Below, one piece after another: positions 9,094-18,767 of a stretch of DNA of 64,000 bases. The stretch's first letter is position 1. Each line of letters opens with the position of its first letter. The translations under genes and the position numbers were made by a program. The stretch is from Pseudomonas putida. Lineage in GTDB: Bacteria > Pseudomonadota > Gammaproteobacteria > Pseudomonadales > Pseudomonadaceae. The stretch is from assembly GCA_041879295.1 (NCBI GenBank), contig CP047152.1, forward strand, positions 5,337,501 through 5,401,500. The letters run 5' to 3'. Below the pieces are notes generated by a model. It was not told the DNA's origin. It made no database searches and worked only from the letters and a program-made list of their open reading frames with translations.

Positions 9094-9513
9094 TTATGGT
9101 TTGTGCGCGACACGCTCAAGCAGCTCATGCAACTGTTCAAGCTTGATCGACAACGCCTCAACGTCATGTTTAGACGGAATACCCAGGCGATTCAAGGCGC
9201 GACCGACCCGTGCGTCGAAAGCTTTTTCGATCTTGTCGAGTTGAATTTCTACCTTGCCGCGTACGCGGCTCACTTCTTCACCGACTTCGTCAAGCTGGTG
9301 GTTGGCGGCATCGAGTTCTTTGTCGATGCGCTTCTTGCCGCGAGTCTCGACACCTTCACCCGCCCTGACCAGCTCCTTGAAGTAGTCAGAGCCTTCCTGA
9401 CCAACGCGGGCGTAGGCGCCGATACCGGCCAGCCAGATCTTGCGCGCATAGCCGCGCACCTCGCCAAGCGTACCCAGGGCTTCGTCTTTTTTCTTCACAA
9501 TCACTTTGGCCAT
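9094..9513 (-). CDS. phaI: Phasin PhaI
   Basis: PhaI is a small phasin (139 residues) that coats PHA granules. It resembles the N-terminal domain of PhaF: ARKIWLAGIGAYARVGQEG matches the PhaF segment, and both end in a leucine-zipper-like stretch (here VEALSIKLEQLHELLERV). The start chosen is ATG 9513 (MAKVIVKKK) behind GAGGT; a longer frame to 9573 lacks similarity. It is first in the phaIF unit, whose promoter must lie in 9514-9692, shared with the divergent large gene. Confidence 0.96.
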   Translation of the reverse strand: MAKVIVKKKDEALGTLGEVRGYARKIWLAGIGAYARVGQEGSDYFKELVRAGEGVETRGKKRIDKELDAANHQLDEVGEEVSRVRGKVEIQLDKIEKAFDARVGRALNRLGIPSKHDVEALSIKLEQLHELLERVAHKP

Positions 9514-9692
9514 GCTGTGTACCTCATGCTCATGAGTGGTGGAAAACCGCCCACGGAGGTTGGGCTTGAACATAAGGTAGGGAAGAAAATTAGAAACCTC
9601 ACCCTAAGGTCTTCGTTGTCGCATCTATATACCGCAAGCCCCTTCGCCCATAGCGCTAGCGTCGCAAGCTTCACCTCACGGACATCGACGCC
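9514..9692. promoter_or_regulatory. Divergent promoter region, phaI / large toxin-like gene
   Basis: This 179-base region separates phaI (minus) from the large plus-strand gene. It is AT-rich near 9580-9635 and contains TATATA near 9626-9634, a possible -10 for phaI, plus CGCAAGC twice about 22 bases apart. P. putida PhaD is known to act at the phaI promoter, but I could not recognise its operator here. Confidence 0.4.
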
Positions 9693-12600
9693 ATGACTGT
9701 TGTAGCAAACCCACCCAGGCTGACGTTCAAGCAAAGCGTGGCAGCCTGTTTCTCCAAACGACCCAGCCTGCGGGACGTTTTATCAAAGGACGCATTCCAG
9801 ACTTTCAGCGACCGGTATCCATGGTTGCACCGCAACCATCCTCATATCACATCGCTCGACCCTTTCGTCATCCTGCATGCACCGGCCAGCACAGATGATC
9901 TGCCACGTCAGAGCGGGCTGCTGGACGAGCTTCTCCGGCATTTCCTGACCAAGGAACGTGTGCAACTGGGCGCCTCAGACAAGCTGAGCATCAGCCCTCC
10001 CCATGTGTTTAAAATTCAGGAGCAAGGCCAGGACAACATTCGCCAACCCGAAATCATGCCGGACCTGACGAAGCTCAGCGATGACTTCGATACCGTGCTT
10101 GGTGCGTTGATACCGGCCTTCCAGCAAGCCCAGATCGGCTTCTGGAACGGGCTCGACGAAGACAGCCAAGTCTCGCGCATGCTCTGGCTTGAGCACACCA
10201 TCAAGGCTGCATTGCTCGAGAACCTCCCTCGCCAAGGCCTTGAAGATGATGAAAAAGCAGCAATGTACGCCCTGCTCGACGGGGTATACGACAGCCTGGC
10301 TGTCGAGGCGATACAAGTCACGCTCGGAACGGATGGCGGGGCACACACCGTTACCCTACCGGATCTGTTGCTCATCACCACAAGCGGCACCCGCAGCCTG
10401 GTTCTGCAATGCAAGCCCTGCGGTTCGGTTCATCGCCATGTCGACCTGCCCAGCTTTGCCACCGCGCTGCAACGGCAGCTAGCGCAACGTTATCGCTTCG
10501 AAACGTTGTCCTGGGCACACACGCCAGTAATCGGACGCCCTTTCGCCTTCCAGGTCAGGCAACTGCTGAACGATATCCTGGACGACATCGGCCGCCTGCG
10601 TATTGGCGGCCTGACAACCGTCGACGAACTGGAGCGACAACTGCGCCAGGTGAGCGACCCGTCAGCTTACTTCCTCAACCTGCCATCGCAGGAGCAAGCT
10701 GCACCCTCCGTCAGCCCGCCGCGATGGCTGCTCAATGCCAGCGCTGAGGACCGCTACGCCTACCACACTGCACTGCTCGATCTGGCGGCGAGCCAAGGTC
10801 GGTCGAAGGGCTGCACATCCCTGGGCGATGTCGAGGATATCCGTGATTACGCCGCTCGCCGCTTGCGTGAGACCCTGCAGACCAGCTACCCAGACAAGGC
10901 GGTACACGACCCGAACAAGGTGCACATCCGCATTTCCCAGGCCGTCATCGGCGCCGCTACACAAGGGCAGTCACTGTTCTTGTACTCGGTGCCCCTGACC
11001 GACTTGGCAGTTTCACGCCTGCGGCTGGAGGCTGGCGAGGTGATGAGCGGGATGAACTTCGAGGACGGCTCGCCTGTGACCGACTGGCTGAGCATCGACC
11101 AGATCAGGGGCCTGATTCATCAGGTCGACATCGGCGGTCACTACCCCTCCTACCTGAAGGACCAAGTCAACACCCAGCCGCGCAGGGCCGAGCGAATCCG
11201 CCAGCATGCCAGGGAATGGCGTTACGCCCTTCGGTTCAGCACGCTGAAGGCCAAGATCGAGCGACAGCTTGGCGAAGCGGCAAGCCAGGCAATGCTCAGG
11301 TTCTGCCAGGGCATGGACAATGGCGTGGACCTTCTGCGCATCGCCCCCCTGGCGTTCCTTTGCGCGCCTGGCGCTTCGGCAAGCGATGTGGCGCACGGGA
11401 TGTTCATCATCGAAATACCGGCAAGCGGCAGCTGGGTCTTGTACCGCCCATTCTATGCCGACAGGGCGTTGCAGGAATTTCCGAACCTCGAATTGCTGAT
11501 GGACGCAATCCGCAGCAGGGGCGAACTGCAAGAGAGCGTACTGGCCTGGCTTGAGGATGACACGCGTCCGACTTACCAGAACGACGGGTTCAAGCACCCG
11601 CACCTGCACCCGAACATGACCAAGCTGACGCACCTGCTCAATGTGCCGGTCGAGCTGCTGGACCACCTTTTGCAACGCCTCAGACGCCCGGTCCAGGCCT
11701 CGTTCCAGGCCTGGACGGAAGATCTGGACACTCATCTGTTCAACGCCCGTATCGAGACCATGTTATTGGCCTCAGCCAGCAACAGCGTCTCCAATGCCCA
11801 GGAAGTGCGGGCTTTGGTGAAGGAGGCTGCGTGGGCGATCTTCAATACCGTCACCCAACTTTGGCATGGCCCGATGACCACCCTGGTGTGGCTGGTGGTG
11901 GCGCTGTCGGCAGTCAAGGAAGACGTCGAGGCGCTGATCAAGCGCAGCGGTGACGACAAGATCGTCGCAGCCATAGACCTGGTCACCAACCTGGCCTTGC
12001 TCCTTGCCCACCGCCCTGCAACGCCACCTGCCAACAGCGAAGAGCCCGCCAGGCTACGTTTTTCAGGCCCTGCGCCGAAGGAAGAGACCCCGCCCCCAGC
12101 GCTCGAGCAGCCACAGGAGAAACCGTGGCAGCCCCCCGTCGAGGCGCCACGGCCCACGCTCGTGCGTGTAGATGGCTGGCATGACGGGCAGCGCCTGAGC
12201 AACCTGTCGGTACAGGAGCGCCAGTCACTGGCCCAACTGCAAGCCTCGCAGCCACTCGAAGGGCACGCGCCACTGACAAGGGGCCGTTTGCGTGGGTTGT
12301 ACAATATTGCCGGCCGTTACTACGCCAAGTTGGGCGATGGCGCCTATGAGGTCATCGAGACGTGGAACGGCATGCAGATCATCGGCCCCGAGCCGAGCAG
12401 CAGCGAGTGGGTGTCCCAATGGAATGGCGCCCCGGACGGCTACCATATCGTTGGCCGTGAACGCCAAAAAGGCCCCTGGCTGACGCGCTGGAATGGCCAA
12501 TGGACCGTGAATCTGAACCTCTCTGGCGGCATGCCAAGGAACAGGCAATCCATCAACGCTGAAAACCGCCAGCGGTTCGACACCTTGAGTACAACCGCCA

Positions 12601-14453
12601 CGGCGAACCAACAAGCGCTGAACCAGATGGCGCCACTTATGGAACGCAGCCAAGTGCAACTGCAGGCTTATGACGACCTCGCGCTGGAGTACAGCCTGGC
12701 TGTCGATGCTCTGCCTGCACAGGAGCGCGCTTCACCGCCGCCAGCATTGCAACTTCAGAGGCAGGCACTCAAAGCCCAGCGCCTGCGCCACTTGCCAGAG
12801 ATCAGGGCATCCGCGCTCTACCTGGAACGGCAGAGCACGCTGTTGCATGGGAACATCGAAGTGTTCAAGGAGATGGCCGAACCACGGTTCAGCAAATTCG
12901 ACACCCGAGCCCCGAGCCGACGCCGATACGGCAATTGGTACGGCGCAGCCATCGAAAACGACATGCTGCTGTGCCGACGCTTGCTGGAGCAGGTCGACCA
13001 CCAGGCACTGAGCGCACAGGCCACCGGGCTGCCCCGCGTTCCAGAGACTGCCGAGCAGATACAGCAATACCTCGACTATCGCGAGCGGGTACGCGATTCC
13101 TGCCAAGCCAGCCGCCGCCTGCTTGTCGTCAGCCAGCGGCTGGACCGGATCCTGGCGGAAACACTGCAGGACCCCAAGATCGATTTTGCCAATAAAGCCA
13201 CGAAACCCGCTCAGACCATCCGACGCAGAACGTATTCGACATTGGTCATTCGGGCCCAGCTGCTCAGTGACCTGGCCTACCTCGCCGTGGACAAGAGCCG
13301 CCTCTCTGCGGACACGGCCGAGGATTTGCTTGCGATGCGCGCGCCGCTCAGCGGCATCGAATTCAGCAGCACGGTATGGAGCCACGACGGGCTGGCAGCC
13401 ACCGAAGAGACGGCCCAGGTCAAAGCCGAACTGCTTGAGGATATCCTTCAGAAATACCGTACCGTGCTGGACCGCGCCCAATACATGAAAACGCTGGACT
13501 CGCCTGCGCTGGTCGCTGACGTACTGGACGAATACATACGCGAACTGTCCACGATTGCCCAGATCACAGAGCAGCAACTGAGCGCGACCTTGACCAACCT
13601 CGACAGCGGCATCAGCCCCCCCTCGCCAACGCCATATCATCGGCCCGCGACGATCAAACGCCGGGTCATCCGTGTTGACCGAGGTCGACCGCTACTGGTG
13701 GAAATAGACCAAATGGGCAACCGTGCTATCCAGCGCAGTGCATTCAACCAGGAGCCTGCGGGCAGCTTCACGCAACGCGACGGGGTGTGGCATGCCGTGC
13801 CTGAGCAAGCGCGGCCGGCCCAGCATGACCGCGCACAGCTGCGCCAGCGAGCAAACCGCCTGCTGGCAGAGGTGGATGGAAAAATCGCCTTCGCCGCTCA
13901 CTATGCCGATGAGCCCAACAGCCTGAGCGACTTTCTGGAATGGCCGGCAGGTGACATGCGCGAAGTGCAGCAGCAACTGACCGAGCTTAACAATCCACTG
14001 GATTACGGCTTGGTCGAACTCCTTCGGGCAGCGGTAGACCGCGTCCATCACGAAAAACTTCGGCTACTCACCGACGCGTATCTGAACACCCGACATCCCG
14101 ACGGCAAGGCCCTTCGCTTCCTGGCTGAGCAGAACCGGATTCGGATCAGGCAAACCGTGATTCGCCGACAGTTACGTCACGTCAATGATTACCTCGACGT
14201 CTACGAGGTTCGCGATGTACAAGCGCCACAGCGGTTACTGTGGGAGGCGCATTTTCATTATCCCAGTCTCGAAGCGAGGGGGCATGACTTCGTCAAGGGC
14301 CACCTCAAATTCTGGGATGCAGGCGTAAGGGGCCGAAAGGCCATGCTCGAGCAGGCCGCAGACGCACGCGAGCGCATCGCGATCTACCGCGGCGATCTGC
14401 GCCTGGAGCAGGTGATTGGCATCATTCCTTTCCCGGCGGACGCGCCACAGTAG
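9693..14453 (+). CDS. Very large dermonecrotic-toxin-like (DUF6543-type) protein
   Basis: A single 1586-codon gene with no signal peptide. From memory of the family, the first ~700 residues resemble the DUF6543 dermonecrotic-toxin-like domain of giant Pseudomonas proteins: YPWLHRNHPHI near the start, then conserved blocks such as SGSWVLYRPFYADRALQEF. Residues about 726-775 hold two hydrophobic stretches (TTLVWLVVALSAV, LVTNLALLLAH). A proline-rich linker follows (about 790-830), then a segment with three Trp-Asn-Gly motifs (W891, W910, W933), and a helical charged C-terminal half. No leucine-rich repeats or E3-ligase-like tail were seen. It stands alone between phaI and the PHA-associated 91-residue gene, without secretion or immunity genes. 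The Shine-Dalgarno sequence is weak. A toxin or effector role is inference. Confidence 0.6.
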   Translation: MTVVANPPRLTFKQSVAACFSKRPSLRDVLSKDAFQTFSDRYPWLHRNHPHITSLDPFVILHAPASTDDLPRQSGLLDELLRHFLTKERVQLGASDKLSISPPHVFKIQEQGQDNIRQPEIMPDLTKLSDDFDTVLGALIPAFQQAQIGFWNGLDEDSQVSRMLWLEHTIKAALLENLPRQGLEDDEKAAMYALLDGVYDSLAVEAIQVTLGTDGGAHTVTLPDLLLITTSGTRSLVLQCKPCGSVHRHVDLPSFATALQRQLAQRYRFETLSWAHTPVIGRPFAFQVRQLLNDILDDIGRLRIGGLTTVDELERQLRQVSDPSAYFLNLPSQEQAAPSVSPPRWLLNASAEDRYAYHTALLDLAASQGRSKGCTSLGDVEDIRDYAARRLRETLQTSYPDKAVHDPNKVHIRISQAVIGAATQGQSLFLYSVPLTDLAVSRLRLEAGEVMSGMNFEDGSPVTDWLSIDQIRGLIHQVDIGGHYPSYLKDQVNTQPRRAERIRQHAREWRYALRFSTLKAKIERQLGEAASQAMLRFCQGMDNGVDLLRIAPLAFLCAPGASASDVAHGMFIIEIPASGSWVLYRPFYADRALQEFPNLELLMDAIRSRGELQESVLAWLEDDTRPTYQNDGFKHPHLHPNMTKLTHLLNVPVELLDHLLQRLRRPVQASFQAWTEDLDTHLFNARIETMLLASASNSVSNAQEVRALVKEAAWAIFNTVTQLWHGPMTTLVWLVVALSAVKEDVEALIKRSGDDKIVAAIDLVTNLALLLAHRPATPPANSEEPARLRFSGPAPKEETPPPALEQPQEKPWQPPVEAPRPTLVRVDGWHDGQRLSNLSVQERQSLAQLQASQPLEGHAPLTRGRLRGLYNIAGRYYAKLGDGAYEVIETWNGMQIIGPEPSSSEWVSQWNGAPDGYHIVGRERQKGPWLTRWNGQWTVNLNLSGGMPRNRQSINAENRQRFDTLSTTATANQQALNQMAPLMERSQVQLQAYDDLALEYSLAVDALPAQERASPPPALQLQRQALKAQRLRHLPEIRASALYLERQSTLLHGNIEVFKEMAEPRFSKFDTRAPSRRRYGNWYGAAIENDMLLCRRLLEQVDHQALSAQATGLPRVPETAEQIQQYLDYRERVRDSCQASRRLLVVSQRLDRILAETLQDPKIDFANKATKPAQTIRRRTYSTLVIRAQLLSDLAYLAVDKSRLSADTAEDLLAMRAPLSGIEFSSTVWSHDGLAATEETAQVKAELLEDILQKYRTVLDRAQYMKTLDSPALVADVLDEYIRELSTIAQITEQQLSATLTNLDSGISPPSPTPYHRPATIKRRVIRVDRGRPLLVEIDQMGNRAIQRSAFNQEPAGSFTQRDGVWHAVPEQARPAQHDRAQLRQRANRLLAEVDGKIAFAAHYADEPNSLSDFLEWPAGDMREVQQQLTELNNPLDYGLVELLRAAVDRVHHEKLRLLTDAYLNTRHPDGKALRFLAEQNRIRIRQTVIRRQLRHVNDYLDVYEVRDVQAPQRLLWEAHFHYPSLEARGHDFVKGHLKFWDAGVRGRKAMLEQAADARERIAIYRGDLRLEQVIGIIPFPADAPQ

Positions 14454-14471
14454 CCAGACAGCGGCGCCGGC

Positions 14472-14747
14472 TCAGGCCAGGGCCTTGTCCAGCGCCCGCT
14501 CGATCTCGCCTTTGATGGTGCCGCTCATCATCGACAGCATCATGCCCAGCTTCAATTCGACGCGGATGCTGTCGTCGCCAATGTGCACACTGCCATTGGC
14601 GCCACTGCGCGCAACGTCCACACGGTCACCGTTCCAGGTGGCCTTGAGGTCGTACTCGCGGCTGAGCTTGTCGACCAGCGCTTCGGCCTTGGCGCGGGCG
14701 GCATCACGGCCGAGGGAGTGTTTGCGTTCGACGCTGATCTGGGTCAT
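14472..14747 (-). CDS. Polyhydroxyalkanoic acid system family protein
   Basis: A 91-residue protein starting at ATG 14747 (MTQISVERKHSLG) behind AGGAA. The pattern ISVERKHSLG, then AKAEALVDKLSREYDL, then GDRVDVARSGANGSV and the C-terminal IERALDKALA, is that of the small PHA-granule-region family found beside PHA genes in pseudomonads. The biochemical role is unknown; the fold suggests a START/polyketide-cyclase-like small domain. It converges on the large toxin-like gene and is divergent from ubiE, with a 16-bp palindrome 24 bases upstream of its start. Confidence 0.85.
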   Translation of the reverse strand: MTQISVERKHSLGRDAARAKAEALVDKLSREYDLKATWNGDRVDVARSGANGSVHIGDDSIRVELKLGMMLSMMSGTIKGEIERALDKALA

Positions 14748-14770
14748 GCGGACGTTCCTGAAGATGTAGA

Positions 14771-14786
14771 CATAATGCGCATTATG
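14771..14786. promoter_or_regulatory. Perfect 16-bp palindrome between divergent genes
   Basis: CATAATGCGCATTATG reads the same on both strands. It lies 24 bases upstream of the PHA-system gene and 85 bases upstream of ubiE, the position expected of an operator for a dimeric regulator. I do not recognise the binding protein. Confidence 0.5.
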
Positions 14787-14871
14787 CCCGCCCCTGCCCG
14801 CTGGCACACCCCGCCAAGACAAATCCGCCCGTTCGCCCTAGAATGGCGGTAATTTTTTCCGGTGAAGCGAT

Positions 14872-15642
14872 ATGAACGACCAGCGCAAAGGCGACCACGC
14901 CGAACCCACCACCCATTTCGGCTATCAGGACGTGCCTGAAAGCCAGAAGGCGAAGAAAGTCGCCGAAGTGTTCCACTCGGTGGCAGCCAAGTACGACCTG
15001 ATGAACGACGTGCTTTCCGGCGGCATGCACCGCCTGTGGAAGCGCTTTACCATCGAGCTGTCAGGCGTGCGCAGCGGCAACCGCGTGCTGGACATCGCCG
15101 GCGGTACCGGTGACCTGGCGGCCAAGTTCTCGCGTCTTGTCGGGCCGACCGGGCAGGTGGTGCTGGCCGACATCAACGATTCGATGCTCAAGGTAGGCCG
15201 TGACCGCCTGCTTGACCGCGGCGTGGCCGGCAATATCGAGTTCGTCCAGGCCGATGCTGAAAAGCTGCCGTTCCCGGACAACCACTTCGACTGCGTGACC
15301 ATTGCTTTCGGCCTGCGCAACGTCACCCACAAGGACGCCGCCATCCGTTCGATGCTGCGCGTGCTCAAGCCCGGTGGCCGTCTGTTGATCCTGGAGTTCT
15401 CCAAGCCGACCAACAAGCTGATGTCCAAGGCCTACGACGCCTACTCGTTCGCTTTCATGCCGCTGGCTGGCAAGCTGATCACCAATGACTCCGAGAGCTA
15501 CCGTTACCTCGCCGAGTCGATCCGCATGCACCCTGACCAGGAAACCCTGAAGAGCATGATGGTCGAGGCCGGTTTCGACCGCGTCACCTATCACAACATG
15601 ACCAGCGGCATCGTTGCCGTGCACCGGGGAATCAAACCCTGA
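14872..15642 (+). CDS. ubiE: Ubiquinone/menaquinone C-methyltransferase UbiE
   Basis: UbiE methylates the benzoquinol ring carbon in ubiquinone biosynthesis (and demethylmenaquinol where present) using S-adenosylmethionine. The 256-residue protein has the SAM motif [15 protein letters not shown] (about residue 66), the UbiE signatures [18 protein letters not shown] and [17 protein letters not shown], and ends [12 protein letters not shown] candidate -10 (TAGAAT, 14837-14842) lies upstream. Its stop codon overlaps the ubiJ start by one base, so ubiE-J-B is an operon. Confidence 0.97.
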   Translation: MNDQRKGDHAEPTTHFGYQDVPESQKAKKVAEVFHSVAAKYDLMNDVLSGGMHRLWKRFTIELSGVRSGNRVLDIAGGTGDLAAKFSRLVGPTGQVVLADINDSMLKVGRDRLLDRGVAGNIEFVQADAEKLPFPDNHFDCVTIAFGLRNVTHKDAAIRSMLRVLKPGGRLLILEFSKPTNKLMSKAYDAYSFAFMPLAGKLITNDSESYRYLAESIRMHPDQETLKSMMVEAGFDRVTYHNMTSGIVAVHRGIKP

Positions 15643-16265
15643 TGTTGCTGGCCGGGCTGCTCGCCAGCGTCGAACATGGCCTGAACCGCGTCCTGCGCAT
15701 GGACAGCACGGCCCTGCCGCGGCTGGCCGCGCTGGAAGGCAAAGTCATCGAAATCGACTGCCGCCAACCGGCCCTGCAGCTGTTCATCTTGCCCGACGAA
15801 GAAGGCCTGATGCTCGCCGCTCACTGGCAGGGTGAGGTCGACTGCAGCCTGCGCGCCCCCGCCGGTAGCCTGGCGCAACTGGCCCTGGCCAAGGACAAGA
15901 CCGCCGTGCTGCACAGCCCGCAAGTCGAGCTGCACGGCGACAGCGCCGTACTGCTTGACCTGTTCGGCGTGCTGCAGGACCTGGAACTGGACTGGGAGCA
16001 CGAGTTGCAACGCTGGCTTGGCCCGGTCGCCACAGCAATGCTGGCCGGCCATATCCGCCTGCGCGCTCGCTGGACTCGCCAAGGTCTGGCACGTTTCAGC
16101 CAGAACCTGTCCGAATACCTGGCCGAGGAATCCCGCACCCTGGTCGGCAAGCGCGAGGCCGAAGCCGCCTTCAGCGAACTCGATGCCTTGAAACTTGATA
16201 CAGAACGCCTCGAAGCGCGCCTCAGGCGCCTGTCCCGATCCCTTGATACCAGCGATAACGCATGA
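15642..16265 (+). CDS. ubiJ: Ubiquinone biosynthesis accessory factor UbiJ
   Basis: UbiJ is a lipid-binding SCP2-domain protein that scaffolds the soluble Ubi enzyme complex. The 207-residue product shows the SCP2-like N-terminal region (about 15-110) and a C-terminal helical tail with a coiled-coil pattern ([20 protein letters not shown]). It is translationally coupled on both sides: one base of overlap with ubiE and an ATGA overlap with ubiB. Similarity in this family is low, so identification rests mainly on the ubiE-ubiJ-ubiB order. Confidence 0.9.
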   Translation: MLLAGLLASVEHGLNRVLRMDSTALPRLAALEGKVIEIDCRQPALQLFILPDEEGLMLAAHWQGEVDCSLRAPAGSLAQLALAKDKTAVLHSPQVELHGDSAVLLDLFGVLQDLELDWEHELQRWLGPVATAMLAGHIRLRARWTRQGLARFSQNLSEYLAEESRTLVGKREAEAAFSELDALKLDTERLEARLRRLSRSLDTSDNA

Positions 16266-17884
16266 AGCTGCTCGCCGTCCGACGTCTTTTTCGCATCCAG
16301 CGTGTGGTGATCCGCTACCGCCTCGATGACCTGCTGTTCGACCAACCCTTGCTGCCCTGGTGGCTGGCCAGTCTGCGCCTGTTGATGCCGTGGCGCTGGC
16401 TGCCACGCAAGCCCACCGAGCTTAGCCGTGGCGCGCGCCTGCGCCTGGCGCTGCAGGACCTGGGGCCGATCTTCATCAAGTTCGGCCAGTTGCTGTCCAC
16501 CCGCCGCGACCTGCTGCCCCCGGACATCGCCGACGAACTGATGCGGTTGCAGGACCGTGTGCCCCCCTTCGACCCGAAAAAAGCCGTGGCCTTGATCGAG
16601 GAACAGCTCGGTGCGAAGGTCGGCGAGGTGTTCAGCCGCTTCGACGTCGAGCCACTGGCCTCGGCCTCGGTGGCCCAGGTGCACGCCGCACGCCTGAAAA
16701 CCGGCGAAGAGGTGGTGGTCAAGGTGGTGCGTCCGGGCCTGAAACCGGTCATCGCCCAAGACCTGGCCTGGCTGTTCCTGATCGCCAAGGCCGCCGAACG
16801 CGCCTCGGCGGATGCCCGTCGCCTGCACCCGGTGGAAATCGTCGGCGACTACGAAAAAACCATCTACGACGAGCTCGACCTGCTGCGCGAGGCTGCCAAC
16901 GCCAGCCAGCTGCGGCGCAACTTCGAAGGCTCCGAGCTGATGTACGTGCCCCAGGTGTACTGGGACCTGTGCCGCCCCAAGGTGTTGGTGATGGAACGCA
17001 TCTACGGCGTACCGGTGACCGACATGACCACCCTGGCCGACCAGCGCACCGACATGAAGCTGCTGGCCGAGCGCGGCGTGGAAGTGTTCTTCACCCAGGT
17101 GTTCCGCGACAGCTTCTTCCATGCCGACATGCACCCCGGCAACATCTTCGTCAGCACGGTCAAGCCGTGGAGCCCGCAGTACATTGCCATCGACTGCGGC
17201 ATCGTCGGCAGCCTCACCGCCGAGGACCAGGACTACCTGGCGCGCAACCTGTTTGCCTTCTTCAAGCGTGACTACCGCCGCGTCGCCCAGTTGCACATCG
17301 ACTCGGGCTGGGTGCCGGCAAACACCAAGGTGAACGAGTTCGAAGCCGCGATTCGCACGGTGTGCGAGCCGATCTTCGAAAAACCGTTAAAAGATATTTC
17401 CTTCGGCCAGGTGCTGATGCGCCTGTTCCAGACCGCACGGCGCTTCAACATGGAAGTGCAGCCACAGCTGGTATTGCTGCAGAAAACCCTGCTCAACATC
17501 GAAGGCCTGGGCCGTCAGCTGTACCCCGACCTGGACCTGTGGAGCACCGCCAAGCCGTACCTCGAACGCTGGATGCGCGACCGCTATAGCCCCAAGGCCG
17601 TATTCGGCAACCTGCACAGCCAGGTAGAGCAATTGCCGCACCTGGCCGGCATGACCCGCGACCTGCTCGAACGCCTGTCGCAGCCTCACCTGCACGATCC
17701 ACAATTGCCGGAGCGGCGCCGCCAGGGCGACCGCTGGGCGCTGCGCCTGCTGGGCGCCGGCCTGCTTGGCGGTGGCGCAGTCTTGGCCGCAGGCGCTGCC
17801 GAAACCGCCAGCCTGGCCGCCCCGGCCGCCTGGCCCGCCTGGCTGATGCTGGCTGCGGGCCTTTACCTGATCGTGCGCCAATAG
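16262..17884 (+). CDS. ubiB: UbiB, ABC1/ADCK-type atypical kinase for ubiquinone synthesis
   Basis: UbiB is a membrane-anchored member of the ABC1/ADCK/UbiB protein-kinase-like family, needed for ubiquinone biosynthesis as an ATPase and lipid-handling factor. The 540-residue protein shows the [14 protein letters not shown] signature (KxGQ motif), the Ala-rich nucleotide loop [11 protein letters not shown], a catalytic [10 protein letters not shown] loop and the metal-binding IDCGIVG motif. Two C-terminal transmembrane helices (about residues 493-538) anchor it. It is the third gene of ubiE-J-B. Confidence 0.97.
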   Translation: MKLLAVRRLFRIQRVVIRYRLDDLLFDQPLLPWWLASLRLLMPWRWLPRKPTELSRGARLRLALQDLGPIFIKFGQLLSTRRDLLPPDIADELMRLQDRVPPFDPKKAVALIEEQLGAKVGEVFSRFDVEPLASASVAQVHAARLKTGEEVVVKVVRPGLKPVIAQDLAWLFLIAKAAERASADARRLHPVEIVGDYEKTIYDELDLLREAANASQLRRNFEGSELMYVPQVYWDLCRPKVLVMERIYGVPVTDMTTLADQRTDMKLLAERGVEVFFTQVFRDSFFHADMHPGNIFVSTVKPWSPQYIAIDCGIVGSLTAEDQDYLARNLFAFFKRDYRRVAQLHIDSGWVPANTKVNEFEAAIRTVCEPIFEKPLKDISFGQVLMRLFQTARRFNMEVQPQLVLLQKTLLNIEGLGRQLYPDLDLWSTAKPYLERWMRDRYSPKAVFGNLHSQVEQLPHLAGMTRDLLERLSQPHLHDPQLPERRRQGDRWALRLLGAGLLGGGAVLAAGAAETASLAAPAAWPAWLMLAAGLYLIVRQ

Positions 17885-17918
17885 CCAGCCGCGCCTGTGG
17901 CTGGCACACTAGCGCAAA

Positions 17919-17941
17919 GGGCCCGGCACAGGAGCGGGCCC
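17919..17941 (+). promoter_or_regulatory. Hairpin upstream of hisI
   Basis: GGGCCCG and CGGGCCC form a 7-bp GC stem around a 9-base loop, ending six bases before the hisI GGAG Shine-Dalgarno sequence. It may be a remnant REP, or a leader structure affecting hisI translation or ubiB transcript ends. Confidence 0.4.
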
Positions 17942-17956
17942 GCTTTGGAGTCGACG

Positions 17957-18349
17957 ATGAAAGACTGGCTGGACGAGATCAAGTGGAACAGCGATGGCCT
18001 GGTACCGGCAATCGCTCAGGACCACAAGACCGGACGTGTGCTGATGATGGCCTGGATGAACCGTGAATCGCTGGCCCTGACCGCCGCCGAGCAGCGTGCC
18101 ATCTACTGGTCGCGTTCGCGTGGCAAGCTGTGGCGTAAAGGCGAGGAGTCCGGGCACGTGCAAAAACTGCATGAGCTGCGCCTGGACTGCGACGCCGACG
18201 TGATCATCCTGATGGTCGAGCAACTGGGCCATATCGCCTGCCATACCGGTCGTGAAAGCTGCTTCTACCGCGTCTATGAAGACGGCCAGTGGAAAATCGT
18301 CGACCCGGTCCTGAAGGACCCGGATGCCATCTACAACGCAGGACACTGA
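17957..18349 (+). CDS. hisI: Phosphoribosyl-AMP cyclohydrolase HisI
   Basis: HisI opens the purine ring of phosphoribosyl-AMP, the third step of histidine biosynthesis. The 130-residue stand-alone form (no HisE fusion) has the metal-binding cysteines in LDCDADVI and [13 protein letters not shown], and the [18 protein letters not shown] active-site block. ATG 17957 has GGAG at 17947-17950; an upstream in-frame ATG at 17897 runs through the hairpin and is not needed. hisE follows after one base. Confidence 0.97.
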   Translation: MKDWLDEIKWNSDGLVPAIAQDHKTGRVLMMAWMNRESLALTAAEQRAIYWSRSRGKLWRKGEESGHVQKLHELRLDCDADVIILMVEQLGHIACHTGRESCFYRVYEDGQWKIVDPVLKDPDAIYNAGH

Positions 18350-18350
18350 C

Positions 18351-18686
18351 ATGAGCGACACCCTCAACCGCCTGGCCGAAGTGCTTGAAGAACGCAAGCA
18401 AGCGGCGCCTGACAGCTCCTACGTGGCCAGCCTGTACCACAAGGGCCTGAACAAGATCCTTGAAAAGCTCGGCGAGGAGTCGGTCGAAACGATCATTGCT
18501 GCCAAGGATGCCCAAATCAGCAAGGATTACAGCGATGTCATCTACGAAACCGCCGACCTGTGGTTTCATAGCCTGGTGATGCTCAGTGCGCTGGGCCAGC
18601 ATCCACAAGCCGTGCTGGATGAACTGGAACGCCGCTTCGGCTTGTCCGGGCATGATGAGAAGGCCGCACGCCAGCCATCTGCCTGA
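18351..18686 (+). CDS. hisE: Phosphoribosyl-ATP pyrophosphatase HisE
   Basis: HisE removes pyrophosphate from phosphoribosyl-ATP, the step before HisI. The 111-residue protein carries the all-alpha MazG-type motif [12 protein letters not shown] with [14 protein letters not shown]. The start is ATG 18351 ([16 protein letters not shown]) behind AGGA; the gap after hisI is a single base, so the two consecutive steps are translated from one message. The function order on the DNA (HisI then HisE) is the reverse of the pathway order. Confidence 0.97.
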   Translation: MSDTLNRLAEVLEERKQAAPDSSYVASLYHKGLNKILEKLGEESVETIIAAKDAQISKDYSDVIYETADLWFHSLVMLSALGQHPQAVLDELERRFGLSGHDEKAARQPSA

Positions 18687-18695
18687 CGTTTTATT

Positions 18696-18716
18696 GGGGG
18701 CGCCCGCTCCCACAGG
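18696..18716. repeat. Single partial REP element
   Basis: GGGGGCGCCCGCTCCCACAGG is a half-degraded REP copy between hisE and tatA. It marks the boundary between the his and tat units. Confidence 0.6.
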
Positions 18717-18767
18717 CACCGGGTTGCCGGATCGATATGCTGTACACACAATTTTCAGGAGTACGAA

